A stretch of DNA of 64,000 nt, from NCBI RefSeq assembly GCF_006716905.1, contig NZ_VFPV01000004.1, forward strand, positions 248,001 through 312,000, given 5' to 3'. This DNA comes from Acidovorax temperans (GTDB taxonomy: Bacteria; Pseudomonadota; Gammaproteobacteria; Burkholderiales; Burkholderiaceae_C). Below are positions 56,475-64,000 of the stretch, piece by piece; position 1 is the stretch's first letter, and each line of letters begins with the position of its first letter. The notes below the pieces were generated by a model. It was given only the letters and a program-made list of their open reading frames with translations. It was not told the DNA's origin and did no database searches. A program made the position numbers and the translations under genes.

Positions 56475-57665
56475 ATGGCAAAAGGTAAGTTTGAACGCAC
56501 CAAGCCCCACGTCAACGTGGGCACGATCGGTCACGTGGACCATGGCAAGACGACCCTGACGGCTGCTATCGCAACCGTGCTGTCTGCCAAGTTCGGCGGC
56601 GAAGCCAAGAAGTACGATGAAATCGACGCAGCGCCCGAAGAAAAGGCACGCGGCATTACCATCAACACTGCCCACGTTGAATACGAAACCGCTAACCGCC
56701 ACTACGCTCACGTGGACTGCCCCGGCCACGCTGACTATGTGAAGAACATGATCACTGGCGCCGCTCAAATGGACGGCGCCATCCTGGTGTGCTCCGCTGC
56801 TGACGGCCCAATGCCCCAGACCCGTGAACACATCCTGCTGGCTCGCCAAGTGGGCGTGCCTTACATCATCGTGTTCCTGAACAAGTGCGACATGGTGGAT
56901 GACGAAGAACTGCTCGAACTCGTCGAAATGGAAGTGCGTGAACTCCTGGACAAGTACGACTTCCCAGGCGACGACACCCCCATCATCCGCGGTTCGGCCA
57001 AGATGGCCCTCGAAGGCGACAAGGGCAAGCTGGGTGAAGAAGCCATCATGAAGCTGGCTGAAGCCCTGGACACCTACATCCCCACGCCCGAGCGTGCGGT
57101 GGACGGCGCCTTCCTGATGCCCGTGGAAGACGTGTTCTCCATCTCCGGTCGCGGTACCGTGGTGACCGGTCGCGTTGAGCGCGGCATCATCAAGGTCGGC
57201 GAAGAAATCGAAATCGTGGGTATCCGCGACACGCAAAAGACCACCTGCACCGGCGTGGAAATGTTCCGCAAGCTGCTGGACCAAGGTCAAGCTGGCGACA
57301 ACGTCGGTTTGCTGTTGCGCGGCACCAAGCGCGAAGACGTGGAGCGCGGCCAAGTGCTGTGCAAGCCCGGCTCGATCAAGCCTCACACCCACTTCACCGC
57401 TGAAGTGTATGTGTTGAGCAAGGACGAAGGCGGCCGCCACACTCCCTTCTTCAACAACTACCGTCCTCAGTTCTACTTCCGTACGACTGACGTGACTGGC
57501 GCCATTGAGCTGCCAGCCGACAAGGAAATGGTGATGCCTGGTGACAACGTGTCGATCACTGTGAAGCTGATCAACCCCATCGCCATGGAAGAAGGTCTGC
57601 GCTTCGCTATCCGTGAAGGCGGCCGTACCGTGGGCGCTGGCGTGGTTGCCAAGATCATTGCTTAA
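56475..57665 (+). CDS. tuf: Elongation factor Tu
   Basis: 396-residue GTPase delivering aminoacyl-t[29 protein letters not shown] motifs; domain III end [13 protein letters not shown]. Start ATG 56475 after GGAGA. Second copies of tuf are usual elsewhere. rpsJ follows 25 bases on. Confidence 0.98.
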   Translation: MAKGKFERTKPHVNVGTIGHVDHGKTTLTAAIATVLSAKFGGEAKKYDEIDAAPEEKARGITINTAHVEYETANRHYAHVDCPGHADYVKNMITGAAQMDGAILVCSAADGPMPQTREHILLARQVGVPYIIVFLNKCDMVDDEELLELVEMEVRELLDKYDFPGDDTPIIRGSAKMALEGDKGKLGEEAIMKLAEALDTYIPTPERAVDGAFLMPVEDVFSISGRGTVVTGRVERGIIKVGEEIEIVGIRDTQKTTCTGVEMFRKLLDQGQAGDNVGLLLRGTKREDVERGQVLCKPGSIKPHTHFTAEVYVLSKDEGGRHTPFFNNYRPQFYFRTTDVTGAIELPADKEMVMPGDNVSITVKLINPIAMEEGLRFAIREGGRTVGAGVVAKIIA

Positions 57666-57690
57666 TTTTTAAGCAAATCAAGGAAACACC

Positions 57691-58002
57691 ATGTCCAAGC
57701 AAAAAATCCGCATCCGCCTGAAGGCGTTCGATTACAAGCTGATCGACCAGTCTGCTGCCGAGATCGTTGACACTGCCAAGCGCACTGGCGCCATTGTCAA
57801 GGGCCCCGTGCCCCTGCCAACACGCATGAAGCGTTTCGACATTCTGCGTTCGCCTCACGTCAACAAGAGCAGCCGCGACCAGCTCGAAATCCGTACGCAC
57901 CAGCGTCTGATGGACATCGTGGACCCCACAGACAAGACTGTGGACGCCCTGATGAAGCTCGACCTGCCTGCCGGCGTCGACGTCGAAATCAAGCTGCAGT
58001 AA
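57691..58002 (+). CDS. rpsJ: 30S ribosomal protein S10
   Basis: 103-residue S10 (start [19 protein letters not shown]), head-domain protein and NusB partner in antitermination. It follows tuf by 25 bases and is separated from rplC by 201 bases containing a promoter, so it belongs transcriptionally with tuf more than with the S10 set. Confidence 0.98.
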   Translation: MSKQKIRIRLKAFDYKLIDQSAAEIVDTAKRTGAIVKGPVPLPTRMKRFDILRSPHVNKSSRDQLEIRTHQRLMDIVDPTDKTVDALMKLDLPAGVDVEIKLQ

Positions 58003-58053
58003 TCCCCTGAAGGTGGGCTCGCCAGGGCCCGCCTGATGGTTTGTAACGCGGAC

Positions 58054-58082
58054 TTGCTTGAAAAAGCAGTCCGCGTTATACT
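58054..58082 (+). promoter_or_regulatory. Internal sigma-70 promoter and overlapping dyad upstream of rplC
   Basis: TTGCTT (58054-58059), 17-base spacer, TATACT (58077-58082). The region is overlapped by a dyad AACGCGGACT (58045-58054) and AGTCCGCGTT (58068-58077). Leader of about 115 bases to rplC. Confidence 0.65.
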
Positions 58083-58203
58083 TTAGGGCTTCGCCTTCTT
58101 TGCGCATGCAGAGGGGCGAAGTTTTATTAACCTTCTTTCACGCGCTGGCGCGCAAACGCTGAGGCCAATTGAAGTCACAGCGGTGAGAGTTTTGGAGAAA
58201 CAA

Positions 58204-58878
58204 ATGAGTCTGAGCAACTCCCTGGGGTTGCTGGGTCGCAAGGTGGGCATGATGCGTCTGTTCACTGATGATGGGGACGCAGTGCCTGTCACAGTGGTGG
58301 ATGTTTCTAACAACCGCGTTACCCAGGTCAAAACCCAAGAGAACGATGGCTACGTGGCCCTGCAGGTCACGTTCGGTTCGCGCAAAGCTTCGCGTGTGAC
58401 CAAGCCAGAAGCCGGCCACCTTGCCAAGGCAGGTGTGGAAGCCGGTGAAATCATCCAAGAATTCCGCGTGACTGCTGAAACTGCTGGCAAGTACGCCGCA
58501 GGTGCTGCTGTGCCCGTGGCGGACGTGTTTGCTGTGGGCCAAAAGGTCGACGTGCAAGGCACTTCGATCGGTAAAGGCTACGCCGGTACCATCAAGCGCC
58601 ACAACATGGCTTCGCAACGTGCGTCGCACGGTAACAGCCGTTCGCACAACGTGCCTGGCTCGATCGGTATGGCACAAGACCCAGGTCGCGTGTTCCCCGG
58701 CAAGCGCATGACAGGTCACCTCGGTGATGTCACCAAGACCACGCAAAACCTCGATGTCATTCGCATCGACGAAGCGCGTCAACTGCTCTTGATCAAGGGC
58801 GCTATTCCTGGTTCCAAGGGTGGGTTCGTGACTGTGCGTCCCGCTGTCAAGGCCAAACCTGCCAAAGGAGCGAACTAA
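58204..58878 (+). CDS. rplC: 50S ribosomal protein L3
   Basis: 224-residue L3 (start [20 protein letters not shown]). The conserved loop [21 protein letters not shown] is present with a Gln that is usually methylated. ATG at 58204 with GGAG upstream; stop overlaps the rplD start by one base (TAATG). Confidence 0.98.
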   Translation: MSLSNSLGLLGRKVGMMRLFTDDGDAVPVTVVDVSNNRVTQVKTQENDGYVALQVTFGSRKASRVTKPEAGHLAKAGVEAGEIIQEFRVTAETAGKYAAGAAVPVADVFAVGQKVDVQGTSIGKGYAGTIKRHNMASQRASHGNSRSHNVPGSIGMAQDPGRVFPGKRMTGHLGDVTKTTQNLDVIRIDEARQLLLIKGAIPGSKGGFVTVRPAVKAKPAKGAN

Positions 58879-59498
58879 TGCAGCTCGAACTCCTGAATGA
58901 CCAAGGTCAGGCTGCTTCGAAGTTCGAAGCACCAGAAACCGTGTTCGGTCGTGAATACAACGAAGATCTGGTTCACCAGATCGTGGTGGCCTACCAGGCC
59001 AACGCCCGTCAAGGCACTCGCGCTCAGAAAGACCGCGAACAAGTCCGTCACTCCACCAAGAAGCCTTTCAAGCAAAAGGGTACGGGTAACGCACGTGCTG
59101 GTATGACTTCCTCGCCTCTGTGGCGTGGGGGTGGTCGGATTTTCCCGAACATGCCTGACGAAAACTTCACACAGAAGATCAACAAGAAGATGTACCGCGC
59201 TGGCATGTCTGCGATTTTGTCGCAGCTGGCCCGTGAAGGCCGTCTGGCGGTGGTCGACTCGCTGAAGCTGGATTCTCCCAAGACCAAGGTCCTGGCTGAC
59301 AAGTTCAAGGCGATGAACCTGCAATCGGTGATGGTGATTGCCGATGAAGTGGACGAAAACCTGTACCTGGCTTCGCGCAATCTGGTAAACGTGCTCGTCG
59401 TTGAGCCGCGTTATGCAGACCCCGTGTCGCTGGTGCGTTTCAAGAAAGTGCTCGTCACCAAGGGTGCAATCGACAAACTCAAGGAGATGTTCGCATGA
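58878..59498 (+). CDS. rplD: 50S ribosomal protein L4
   Basis: 206-residue L4 with the tunnel loop [32 protein letters not shown] (in parts). In E. coli L4 also represses its own S10 operon through the leader. Start overlaps rplC stop; end overlaps rplW by 4 bases. Confidence 0.98.
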   Translation: MQLELLNDQGQAASKFEAPETVFGREYNEDLVHQIVVAYQANARQGTRAQKDREQVRHSTKKPFKQKGTGNARAGMTSSPLWRGGGRIFPNMPDENFTQKINKKMYRAGMSAILSQLAREGRLAVVDSLKLDSPKTKVLADKFKAMNLQSVMVIADEVDENLYLASRNLVNVLVVEPRYADPVSLVRFKKVLVTKGAIDKLKEMFA

Positions 59499-59809
59499 GC
59501 ACACTCAAGTTTGACGAAGGTCGTCTGATGCAAGTGCTGGTCGCTCCCATCGTGTCCGAAAAGGCCACCATGGTTGCTGAAAAGTCCAACGCTGTGACAT
59601 TCAAGGTGCTGCAGAACGCTACCAAGCCTGAGATCAAGGCAGCTGTTGAACTGCTGTTCAAGGTCGAGGTGAAGGGTGTTTCCGTGGTGAACACCAAGGG
59701 CAAGACCAAGCGCTTTGGCAAGACTGTGGGCCGTCGCGACAACGTGCGCAAGGCTTATGTCCGACTGAAGGAAGGTCAAGAGCTGAACCTGTCCGGGGAG
59801 GCTGCGTAA
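59495..59809 (+). CDS. rplW: 50S ribosomal protein L23
   Basis: 104-residue L23 at the tunnel exit, docking site for trigger factor and SRP. Family pattern [28 protein letters not shown] (in parts). ATGA overlap with rplD; rplB begins 2 bases after. Confidence 0.98.
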   Translation: MSTLKFDEGRLMQVLVAPIVSEKATMVAEKSNAVTFKVLQNATKPEIKAAVELLFKVEVKGVSVVNTKGKTKRFGKTVGRRDNVRKAYVRLKEGQELNLSGEAA

Positions 59810-59811
59810 TC

Positions 59812-60636
59812 ATGGCCGTTATCAAGATGAAACCTACCTCGCCCGGCCAACGTGCTGTGGTGAAGGTTACCCGTGACCACCTGTACAAGGGTGAAGCTTA
59901 CGCGCCTCTGCTGGAGCCTCAGTTCCAGAAAGCTGGCCGTAACAACAACGGTCACATCACGACACGCCACAAGGGCGGTGGTCACAAGCACCACTACCGC
60001 GTCGTGGACTTCAAGCGCAACAAGGACGGCATCGCCGCCAAGGTTGAGCGCATTGAATACGATCCAAACCGTACGGCCCACATCGCTCTGGTGTGCTACG
60101 CCGACGGCGAGCGTCGTTACATCATCGCTCCCCGTGGCCTGGAAGTCGGCGCAACCCTGCACTCTGGTTCGGAAGCCCCGATCCGTGCTGGCAACACGCT
60201 GCCTATCCGCAACATTCCTGTGGGTTCGACCATCCACTGCATCGAGCTCAAGCCCGGTGCTGGTGCTCAGATCGCCCGCTCGGCAGGTGCTTCGGCTACG
60301 CTGCTGGCCCGTGAAGGCATCTACGCCCAAGTGCGTATGCGTTCCGGCGAAGTGCGCAAGATCCACATCGAATGCCGCGCCACCATTGGTGAAGTCGCCA
60401 ACGAAGAACACAGCCTGCGCCAACTGGGCAAGGCCGGTGTGAAGCGCTGGATGGGTATTCGTCCTACGGTTCGTGGCGTGGCCATGAACCCTGTGGATCA
60501 CCCTCACGGTGGTGGCGAAGGCCGCACCGGCGAAGGCCGCCATGCAGTCGATCCTTGGGGCAATCTGACCAAGGGTTATCGCACCCGTAACAACAAGCGC
60601 ACACAAGTCATGATTGTGTCGCGTCGCAAGAAGTAA
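59812..60636 (+). CDS. rplB: 50S ribosomal protein L2
   Basis: 274-residue L2, needed for peptidyl-transferase assembly. Start [19 protein letters not shown]; conserved [19 protein letters not shown] with the essential His. Standard length and site. Confidence 0.98.
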   Translation: MAVIKMKPTSPGQRAVVKVTRDHLYKGEAYAPLLEPQFQKAGRNNNGHITTRHKGGGHKHHYRVVDFKRNKDGIAAKVERIEYDPNRTAHIALVCYADGERRYIIAPRGLEVGATLHSGSEAPIRAGNTLPIRNIPVGSTIHCIELKPGAGAQIARSAGASATLLAREGIYAQVRMRSGEVRKIHIECRATIGEVANEEHSLRQLGKAGVKRWMGIRPTVRGVAMNPVDHPHGGGEGRTGEGRHAVDPWGNLTKGYRTRNNKRTQVMIVSRRKK

Positions 60637-60646
60637 GGGGTAACAG

Positions 60647-60925
60647 ATGACTCGCTCTCTCAAAAAGGGTCCATTTGTTGACCATCACTTGCTGGCCAAG
60701 GTCGAAAAGGCCGTCGCCACCAAGGATAAGAAGCCAGTGAAGACCTGGTCGCGTCGCTCCATGGTTTTGCCCGAGTTCATCGGTCTGACCATTGCCGTGC
60801 ACAACGGCAAGCAGCACGTACCTGTCTACGTCACCGACCAGATGGTGGGCCACAAGCTGGGCGAATTCGCCCTGACGCGCACCTTCAAGGGTCACCCCGC
60901 GGACAAAAAAGTCCAGAAGAAGTAA
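60647..60925 (+). CDS. rpsS: 30S ribosomal protein S19
   Basis: 92-residue S19 ([16 protein letters not shown]), head-domain protein that forms a complex with S13. Ten bases after rplB and nine before rplV; AGGGGTAACAG gives its ribosome site. Confidence 0.98.
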   Translation: MTRSLKKGPFVDHHLLAKVEKAVATKDKKPVKTWSRRSMVLPEFIGLTIAVHNGKQHVPVYVTDQMVGHKLGEFALTRTFKGHPADKKVQKK

Positions 60926-60934
60926 GGAACGACC

Positions 60935-61267
60935 ATGTCTGAAACACGTGCAGTCCTCCGGGGCGTCCGTCTGTCGGTCGACAAAGGCCGTCTGGTTGCG
61001 GACCTGATCCGCGGCAAGAAGGTGGACCAGGCTCTGAACATCCTGACATTCACGCAGAAAAAAGCTGCTGGCATCGTCAAGAAGGTTCTGGAATCGGCAA
61101 TCGCCAATGCAGAACACAACGATGGCGCTGACATCGACGAATTGAAGGTCAAGACCATCTACGTCGAACAAGGCACCACGCTCAAGCGCTTCACCGCGCG
61201 CGCCAAAGGCCGCGGCAATCGCATCAGCAAGCCCACGTGCCATGTGTACGTGACGGTTGGTAACTGA
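60935..61267 (+). CDS. rplV: 50S ribosomal protein L22
   Basis: 110-residue L22, exit-tunnel constriction protein. Start [21 protein letters not shown]; beta-hairpin tip with [20 protein letters not shown] (macrolide-contacting) is intact with no deletion. Confidence 0.98.
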   Translation: MSETRAVLRGVRLSVDKGRLVADLIRGKKVDQALNILTFTQKKAAGIVKKVLESAIANAEHNDGADIDELKVKTIYVEQGTTLKRFTARAKGRGNRISKPTCHVYVTVGN

Positions 61268-61281
61268 GGCCAAGGAAGACT

Positions 61282-62163
61282 ATGGGACAGAAAATCCATC
61301 CTACCGGCTTCCGCCTCTCGGTTAGCCGTAACTGGGCCAGCCGCTGGTATGCCAGCAACCGTGACTTCGCCGGCATGCTGGCTGAAGACATCAAGGTGCG
61401 TGAGTACCTGAAGGCCAAGCTGAAGAACGCCGCCGTCTCGCGCATCCTGATCGAGCGTCCTGCCAAGAACGCCCGCATCACCATTTACTCGGCTCGTCCT
61501 GGTGTGGTGATCGGCAAGAAGGGTGAAGACATCGAGAACCTGAAGAAGGAACTCGCTACTCGCCTGGGCGTGCCTGTCGCAGTGAACATCGAAGAAGTGC
61601 GCAAGCCTGAAATCGATGCCAAGCTGATCGCCGACAGCATCACGCAACAGTTGGAAAAGCGGATCATGTTCCGCCGTGCCATGAAGCGCGCCATGCAAAA
61701 CGCCATGCGTCTGGGTGCCCAAGGCATCAAGATCATGTCGTCTGGCCGTCTGAACGGTATCGAAATCGCCCGTACCGAGTGGTACCGCGAAGGCCGTGTG
61801 CCACTGCACACCCTGCGCGCTGACATCGACTACGGCACCTCTGAAGCCAAGACCACCTACGGTGTGATCGGCGTCAAGGTCTGGGTCTACAAGGGTGACA
61901 CTCTGGGCCGCAACGATCTTCCAGCCGTGGAAACTCCACGTCCGGAAGAAGAACGTCGCCCACGTGGCCCACGCCGTGATGGCCGCCCAGGTGGCGACCG
62001 TGCCGGTGCAGGCCGTGGTCCCCGTCGTCCAGTAGGCGCCAATGTGGCTCCCGCTGACGGTAGCGACAAGCCCGCCGGTGCCGGTGGCGCTGATGCAACC
62101 GCCGTTAAGCGCGTTCGCAAGACTGACGCGCCCGCTACAGCAGCGGACGGCAAAGGAGAATAA
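61282..62163 (+). CDS. rpsC: 30S ribosomal protein S3, C-terminally extended
   Basis: 293-residue S3, mRNA-entry helicase protein; KH domain ([15 protein letters not shown]) and the core are standard. E. coli S3 is about 233 residues. Here about 60 more follow after VYKGD, rich in Arg, Gly, Pro and Ala ([30 protein letters not shown]), a probably disordered tail seen in betaproteobacteria. Confidence 0.97.
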   Translation: MGQKIHPTGFRLSVSRNWASRWYASNRDFAGMLAEDIKVREYLKAKLKNAAVSRILIERPAKNARITIYSARPGVVIGKKGEDIENLKKELATRLGVPVAVNIEEVRKPEIDAKLIADSITQQLEKRIMFRRAMKRAMQNAMRLGAQGIKIMSSGRLNGIEIARTEWYREGRVPLHTLRADIDYGTSEAKTTYGVIGVKVWVYKGDTLGRNDLPAVETPRPEEERRPRGPRRDGRPGGDRAGAGRGPRRPVGANVAPADGSDKPAGAGGADATAVKRVRKTDAPATAADGKGE

Positions 62164-62165
62164 AG

Positions 62166-62582
62166 ATGCTGCAACCTGCTCGCCGCAAATACCGCAAGGA
62201 GCAAAAAGGCCGTAACACCGGCGTCGCAACACGAGGTGCCTCGGTTGCGTTCGGTGATTTCGGTCTGAAGTGCACCGATCGTGGCCGTCTGACGGCCCGC
62301 CAGATCGAAGCTGCACGCCGTGCGATTTCTCGTCACGTCAAGCGTGGCGGCCGTATCTGGATCCGCGTGTTCCCGGACAAGCCAATCTCTACCAAGCCCG
62401 CAGAAGTGCGTATGGGTAACGGTAAGGGCAACCCCGAGTACTACGTGGCCGAAATCCAGCCCGGCAAGATCGTGTTCGAAATCGTTGGTGTGCCTGAAGA
62501 ACTGGCCCGCGAAGCGTTCCGCCTGGCTGCTGCCAAGCTGCCGCTGCGCACCACGTTCGTCAGCCGTCACATTGGCTCGTAA
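62166..62582 (+). CDS. rplP: 50S ribosomal protein L16
   Basis: 138-residue L16 ([17 protein letters not shown]), near the A-site; conserved [23 protein letters not shown] with the arginine that is hydroxylated in E. coli. Two bases after rpsC. Confidence 0.98.
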   Translation: MLQPARRKYRKEQKGRNTGVATRGASVAFGDFGLKCTDRGRLTARQIEAARRAISRHVKRGGRIWIRVFPDKPISTKPAEVRMGNGKGNPEYYVAEIQPGKIVFEIVGVPEELAREAFRLAAAKLPLRTTFVSRHIGS

Positions 62583-62598
62583 TTCAGGAGAACAAGCA

Positions 62599-62793
62599 AT
62601 GAAGACTACTGAACTGCGCCAAAAAGACGTTGCCGGTATCGAAGCCGAAATCAAGTCCTTGCAAAAGGCCCATTTCGGTCTGCGTATGCAAAAGGCTACC
62701 CAGCAGTTGGCTAACACCAACACGCTGCGTACCACCCGCCGCGCCATCGCCCGTGCAAAGACCATTCTTGCTGAAAAGCAAGCCGCCAAGTAA
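62599..62793 (+). CDS. rpmC: 50S ribosomal protein L29
   Basis: 64-residue L29, start [21 protein letters not shown] with AGGAG upstream. Helical hairpin near the tunnel exit. Nine bases before rpsQ. Confidence 0.97.
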   Translation: MKTTELRQKDVAGIEAEIKSLQKAHFGLRMQKATQQLANTNTLRTTRRAIARAKTILAEKQAAK

Positions 62794-62802
62794 GGAGCCG
62801 AC

Positions 62803-63072
62803 ATGACGGAAGCTAAAAAATCCCTCAAGCGCACCTTGATTGGCAAGGTGGTCAGCGACAAGCGTCAAAAGACTGTGACCGTGCTGGTCGAGCGTCGTGT
62901 GAAGCACGAGCTCTACGGCAAGATCGTTGCGAAGTCGAGCAAGTACCACGCCCATGATGAAAATGGCGAGTACAAGCTGGGCGACGTGATCGAAATTACC
63001 GAAAGCCGTCCTCTGTCCAAGACCAAGAACTGGGTTGCTACGCGCCTGGTGCAAAAGGCCAGCCTGGTTTAA
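62803..63072 (+). CDS. rpsQ: 30S ribosomal protein S17
   Basis: 89-residue S17 with the OB-fold pattern [28 protein letters not shown] (in parts). Last ribosomal gene in the window; the terminator that follows ends the S10 operon here. Confidence 0.98.
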   Translation: MTEAKKSLKRTLIGKVVSDKRQKTVTVLVERRVKHELYGKIVAKSSKYHAHDENGEYKLGDVIEITESRPLSKTKNWVATRLVQKASLV

Positions 63073-63103
63073 GCCTTAATGGCTTGAGGCAGCTAAGCCC
63101 TTT

Positions 63104-63132
63104 CAAAACGGCCCACAATGTGGGCCGTTTTG
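63104..63132 (+). terminator. Intrinsic terminator of the S10 operon
   Basis: CAAAACGGCCCACA (63104-63117) and TGTGGGCCGTTTTG (63119-63132) are perfect 14-bp arms with a single central base; the T-run is inside the stem end. Confidence 0.85.
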
Positions 63133-63184
63133 CTTTGTGGGGCCGCTTTCGATGCCCCGGCGATTCGCTCAAGGAGAAGATGCA

Positions 63185-63691
63185 ATGATCAAGATTGGTG
63201 ACAGCCTGCCCGCAACCACGCTGATGGAGTACTCGGAAGTCGAAGGCGAAGGCTGCAGCATTGGCCCGAACCCCGTGCCGGTAGACAAAGCCACTGCTGG
63301 CAAGACCATTGCCCTGTTTGCACTCCCTGGAGCGTTTACGCCGACCTGCTCGGCCAAGCATGTGCCTGGCTATCTGGAGAAAGCCGCCGAGTTCAAGGCT
63401 GCGGGTGTGGATGAAATCTGGTGCGTCAGCGTGAACGACGCCTTCGTGATGGGGGCCTGGGCGCGCGACCAGAAGACCGAAGGCAAGGTGCGCATGCTCG
63501 CCGACGGCGATGCAGCATTTGCCAAGGCGACGGGCCTGACCCTGGACCTGACTGGCAAGGGCCTGGGCCTGCGCAGCAACCGCTATTCGATGCTGGTGCG
63601 CGACGGCAAGGTGGTGACCCTGAACGTCGAAGCCCCTGGCAAGTTCGAGGTGAGCGACGCTGCCACGTTGCTGGCCCAAGCCAAGGCTTGA
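63185..63691 (+). CDS. Peroxiredoxin (Prx5/AhpE-like, redoxin family)
   Basis: 168-residue thiol peroxidase of the Prx5 type. Peroxidatic Cys55 in LPGAFTPTCSAKH, Arg in LGLRSNRYSMLV, family start IKIGDSLPATTLMEY. A second cysteine (Cys76, IWCVSV) may resolve. AAGGAGA precedes the ATG at 63185. It sits directly after the S10 operon terminator. Confidence 0.93.
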   Translation: MIKIGDSLPATTLMEYSEVEGEGCSIGPNPVPVDKATAGKTIALFALPGAFTPTCSAKHVPGYLEKAAEFKAAGVDEIWCVSVNDAFVMGAWARDQKTEGKVRMLADGDAAFAKATGLTLDLTGKGLGLRSNRYSMLVRDGKVVTLNVEAPGKFEVSDAATLLAQAKA

Positions 63692-63754
63692 GCGTTGAGC
63701 AAAGGCGCTCCACGATGCGTGGGGCGTGGAAGAGGGAAAAGGTGGCTCAGGCCC

Positions 63755-63789
63755 AATGCCAGTCAGTTAAGAGCTGACTGGCATTTTTT
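63755..63789 (+). terminator. Terminator of the peroxiredoxin gene, overlapping the IS4 end
   Basis: AATGCCAGTCAG (63755-63766), 7-base loop, CTGACTGGCATT (63774-63785), then T-run. The minus-strand transposase stop (63763-63765) lies within the stem, so the palindrome may be part of the insertion sequence inverted repeat. Confidence 0.75.
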
Positions 63790-64000
63790 CGTTGGGAATT
63801 TGGAAGCGCGTTTTTTGACGACCCTTGGGAAGCGGCGCCCAGTGCGGCGTGGCGGCAGCACGAAGTGTCGCGATTGCGCCAACAGGGCTGCCAACTGCTT
63901 GGGCAAGGTGCCGGCAGAGTCCAGGCTGGGGACCGCCAGCAAGTTCACGATGGCGTAGCTGGCTGTGTGGAAGCTGATGCGCTGGGGCTCGACCTGGACG
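63763..64000 (-). CDS. IS4-family transposase, C-terminal part (continues beyond window)
   Basis: The open frame on the minus strand enters from the right edge and ends at a TGA at 63763. The visible 78 residues (NLLAVPSLDSAGTLPKQL, LPPRRTGRRFPRVVKKRAS) match the C-terminal tail of IS4-type transposases, with the basic LPP-RRTGR-FPR ending. No catalytic residue is in view. Its end overlaps the peroxiredoxin terminator stem. Confidence 0.7.
   Translation of the reverse strand, partial: VQVEPQRISFHTASYAIVNLLAVPSLDSAGTLPKQLAALLAQSRHFVLPPRRTGRRFPRVVKKRASKFPTKKCQSALN

Overview
The window looks like a chromosomal segment of a Comamonadaceae betaproteobacterium, close to Acidovorax. The GC content is high, and the str/S10 ribosomal cluster, mreBCD-mrdA, gatCAB and hemB read as that group. 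A roughly 60-bp palindromic intergenic repeat (core TAGCTGCTNGCGCTT then AAGCGCTNG) recurs about eleven times; I recall this element type from Acidovorax-like genomes. No tRNA, rRNA or CRISPR array was found.

Region 1 (1-6.1 kb) is an accessory island. A 5'-truncated IS5-type element and a frameshifted IS66 relic bracket a complete phosphite-oxidation cassette: ABC importer ptxABC, NAD-dependent phosphite dehydrogenase ptxD, and a divergent LysR regulator ptxE. Region 2 (6.5-11.2 kb) is a catabolic block: a periplasmic amino-acid binding protein, a proline-racemase-family enzyme with the Cys/Thr pair of trans-3-hydroxy-L-proline dehydratases, a pyrroline-2-carboxylate reductase, and a divergent FadR-type regulator. 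Region 3 (11.2-23.8 kb) is housekeeping: a GspE/PilB ATPase, xthA and pyrE with nearly touching divergent starts, gatCAB, and the mreBCD-mrdA cell-shape operon.

Region 4 (24-44.5 kb) holds transporters (EamA, a polar amino-acid ABC system, TSUP), a GMC oxidoreductase, an Mla-type lipid transporter with its lipoprotein, a hemerythrin, a Cys-repeat periplasmic protein, and marC-creB-creC plus creD. creD is preceded by a perfect CreB cre-tag. This region also has two deletion relics (DUF1800/DUF1501 and an amidohydrolase) and three coding sequences that have absorbed intergenic repeats. Region 5 (44.5-52.9 kb) has a chemoreceptor with a perfect FNR box upstream, corA, hemB and hemJ facing away from each other with a strong small-RNA candidate between them, a VanZ-like protein, a thioredoxin-like ferredoxin and a DacC-type carboxypeptidase.

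Region 6 (53-63.1 kb) is rpsL-rpsG-fusA-tuf-rpsJ-rplCDWB-rpsS-rplV-rpsC-rplP-rpmC-rpsQ, ended by a terminator. A peroxiredoxin and the 3' end of an IS4-type transposase follow, where the spc operon would be expected.

The least explained items are the structured RNA candidate with an anti-Shine-Dalgarno loop at about 48.66-48.83 kb, and the intergenic repeats that now encode signal peptides and an insertion in CreD.
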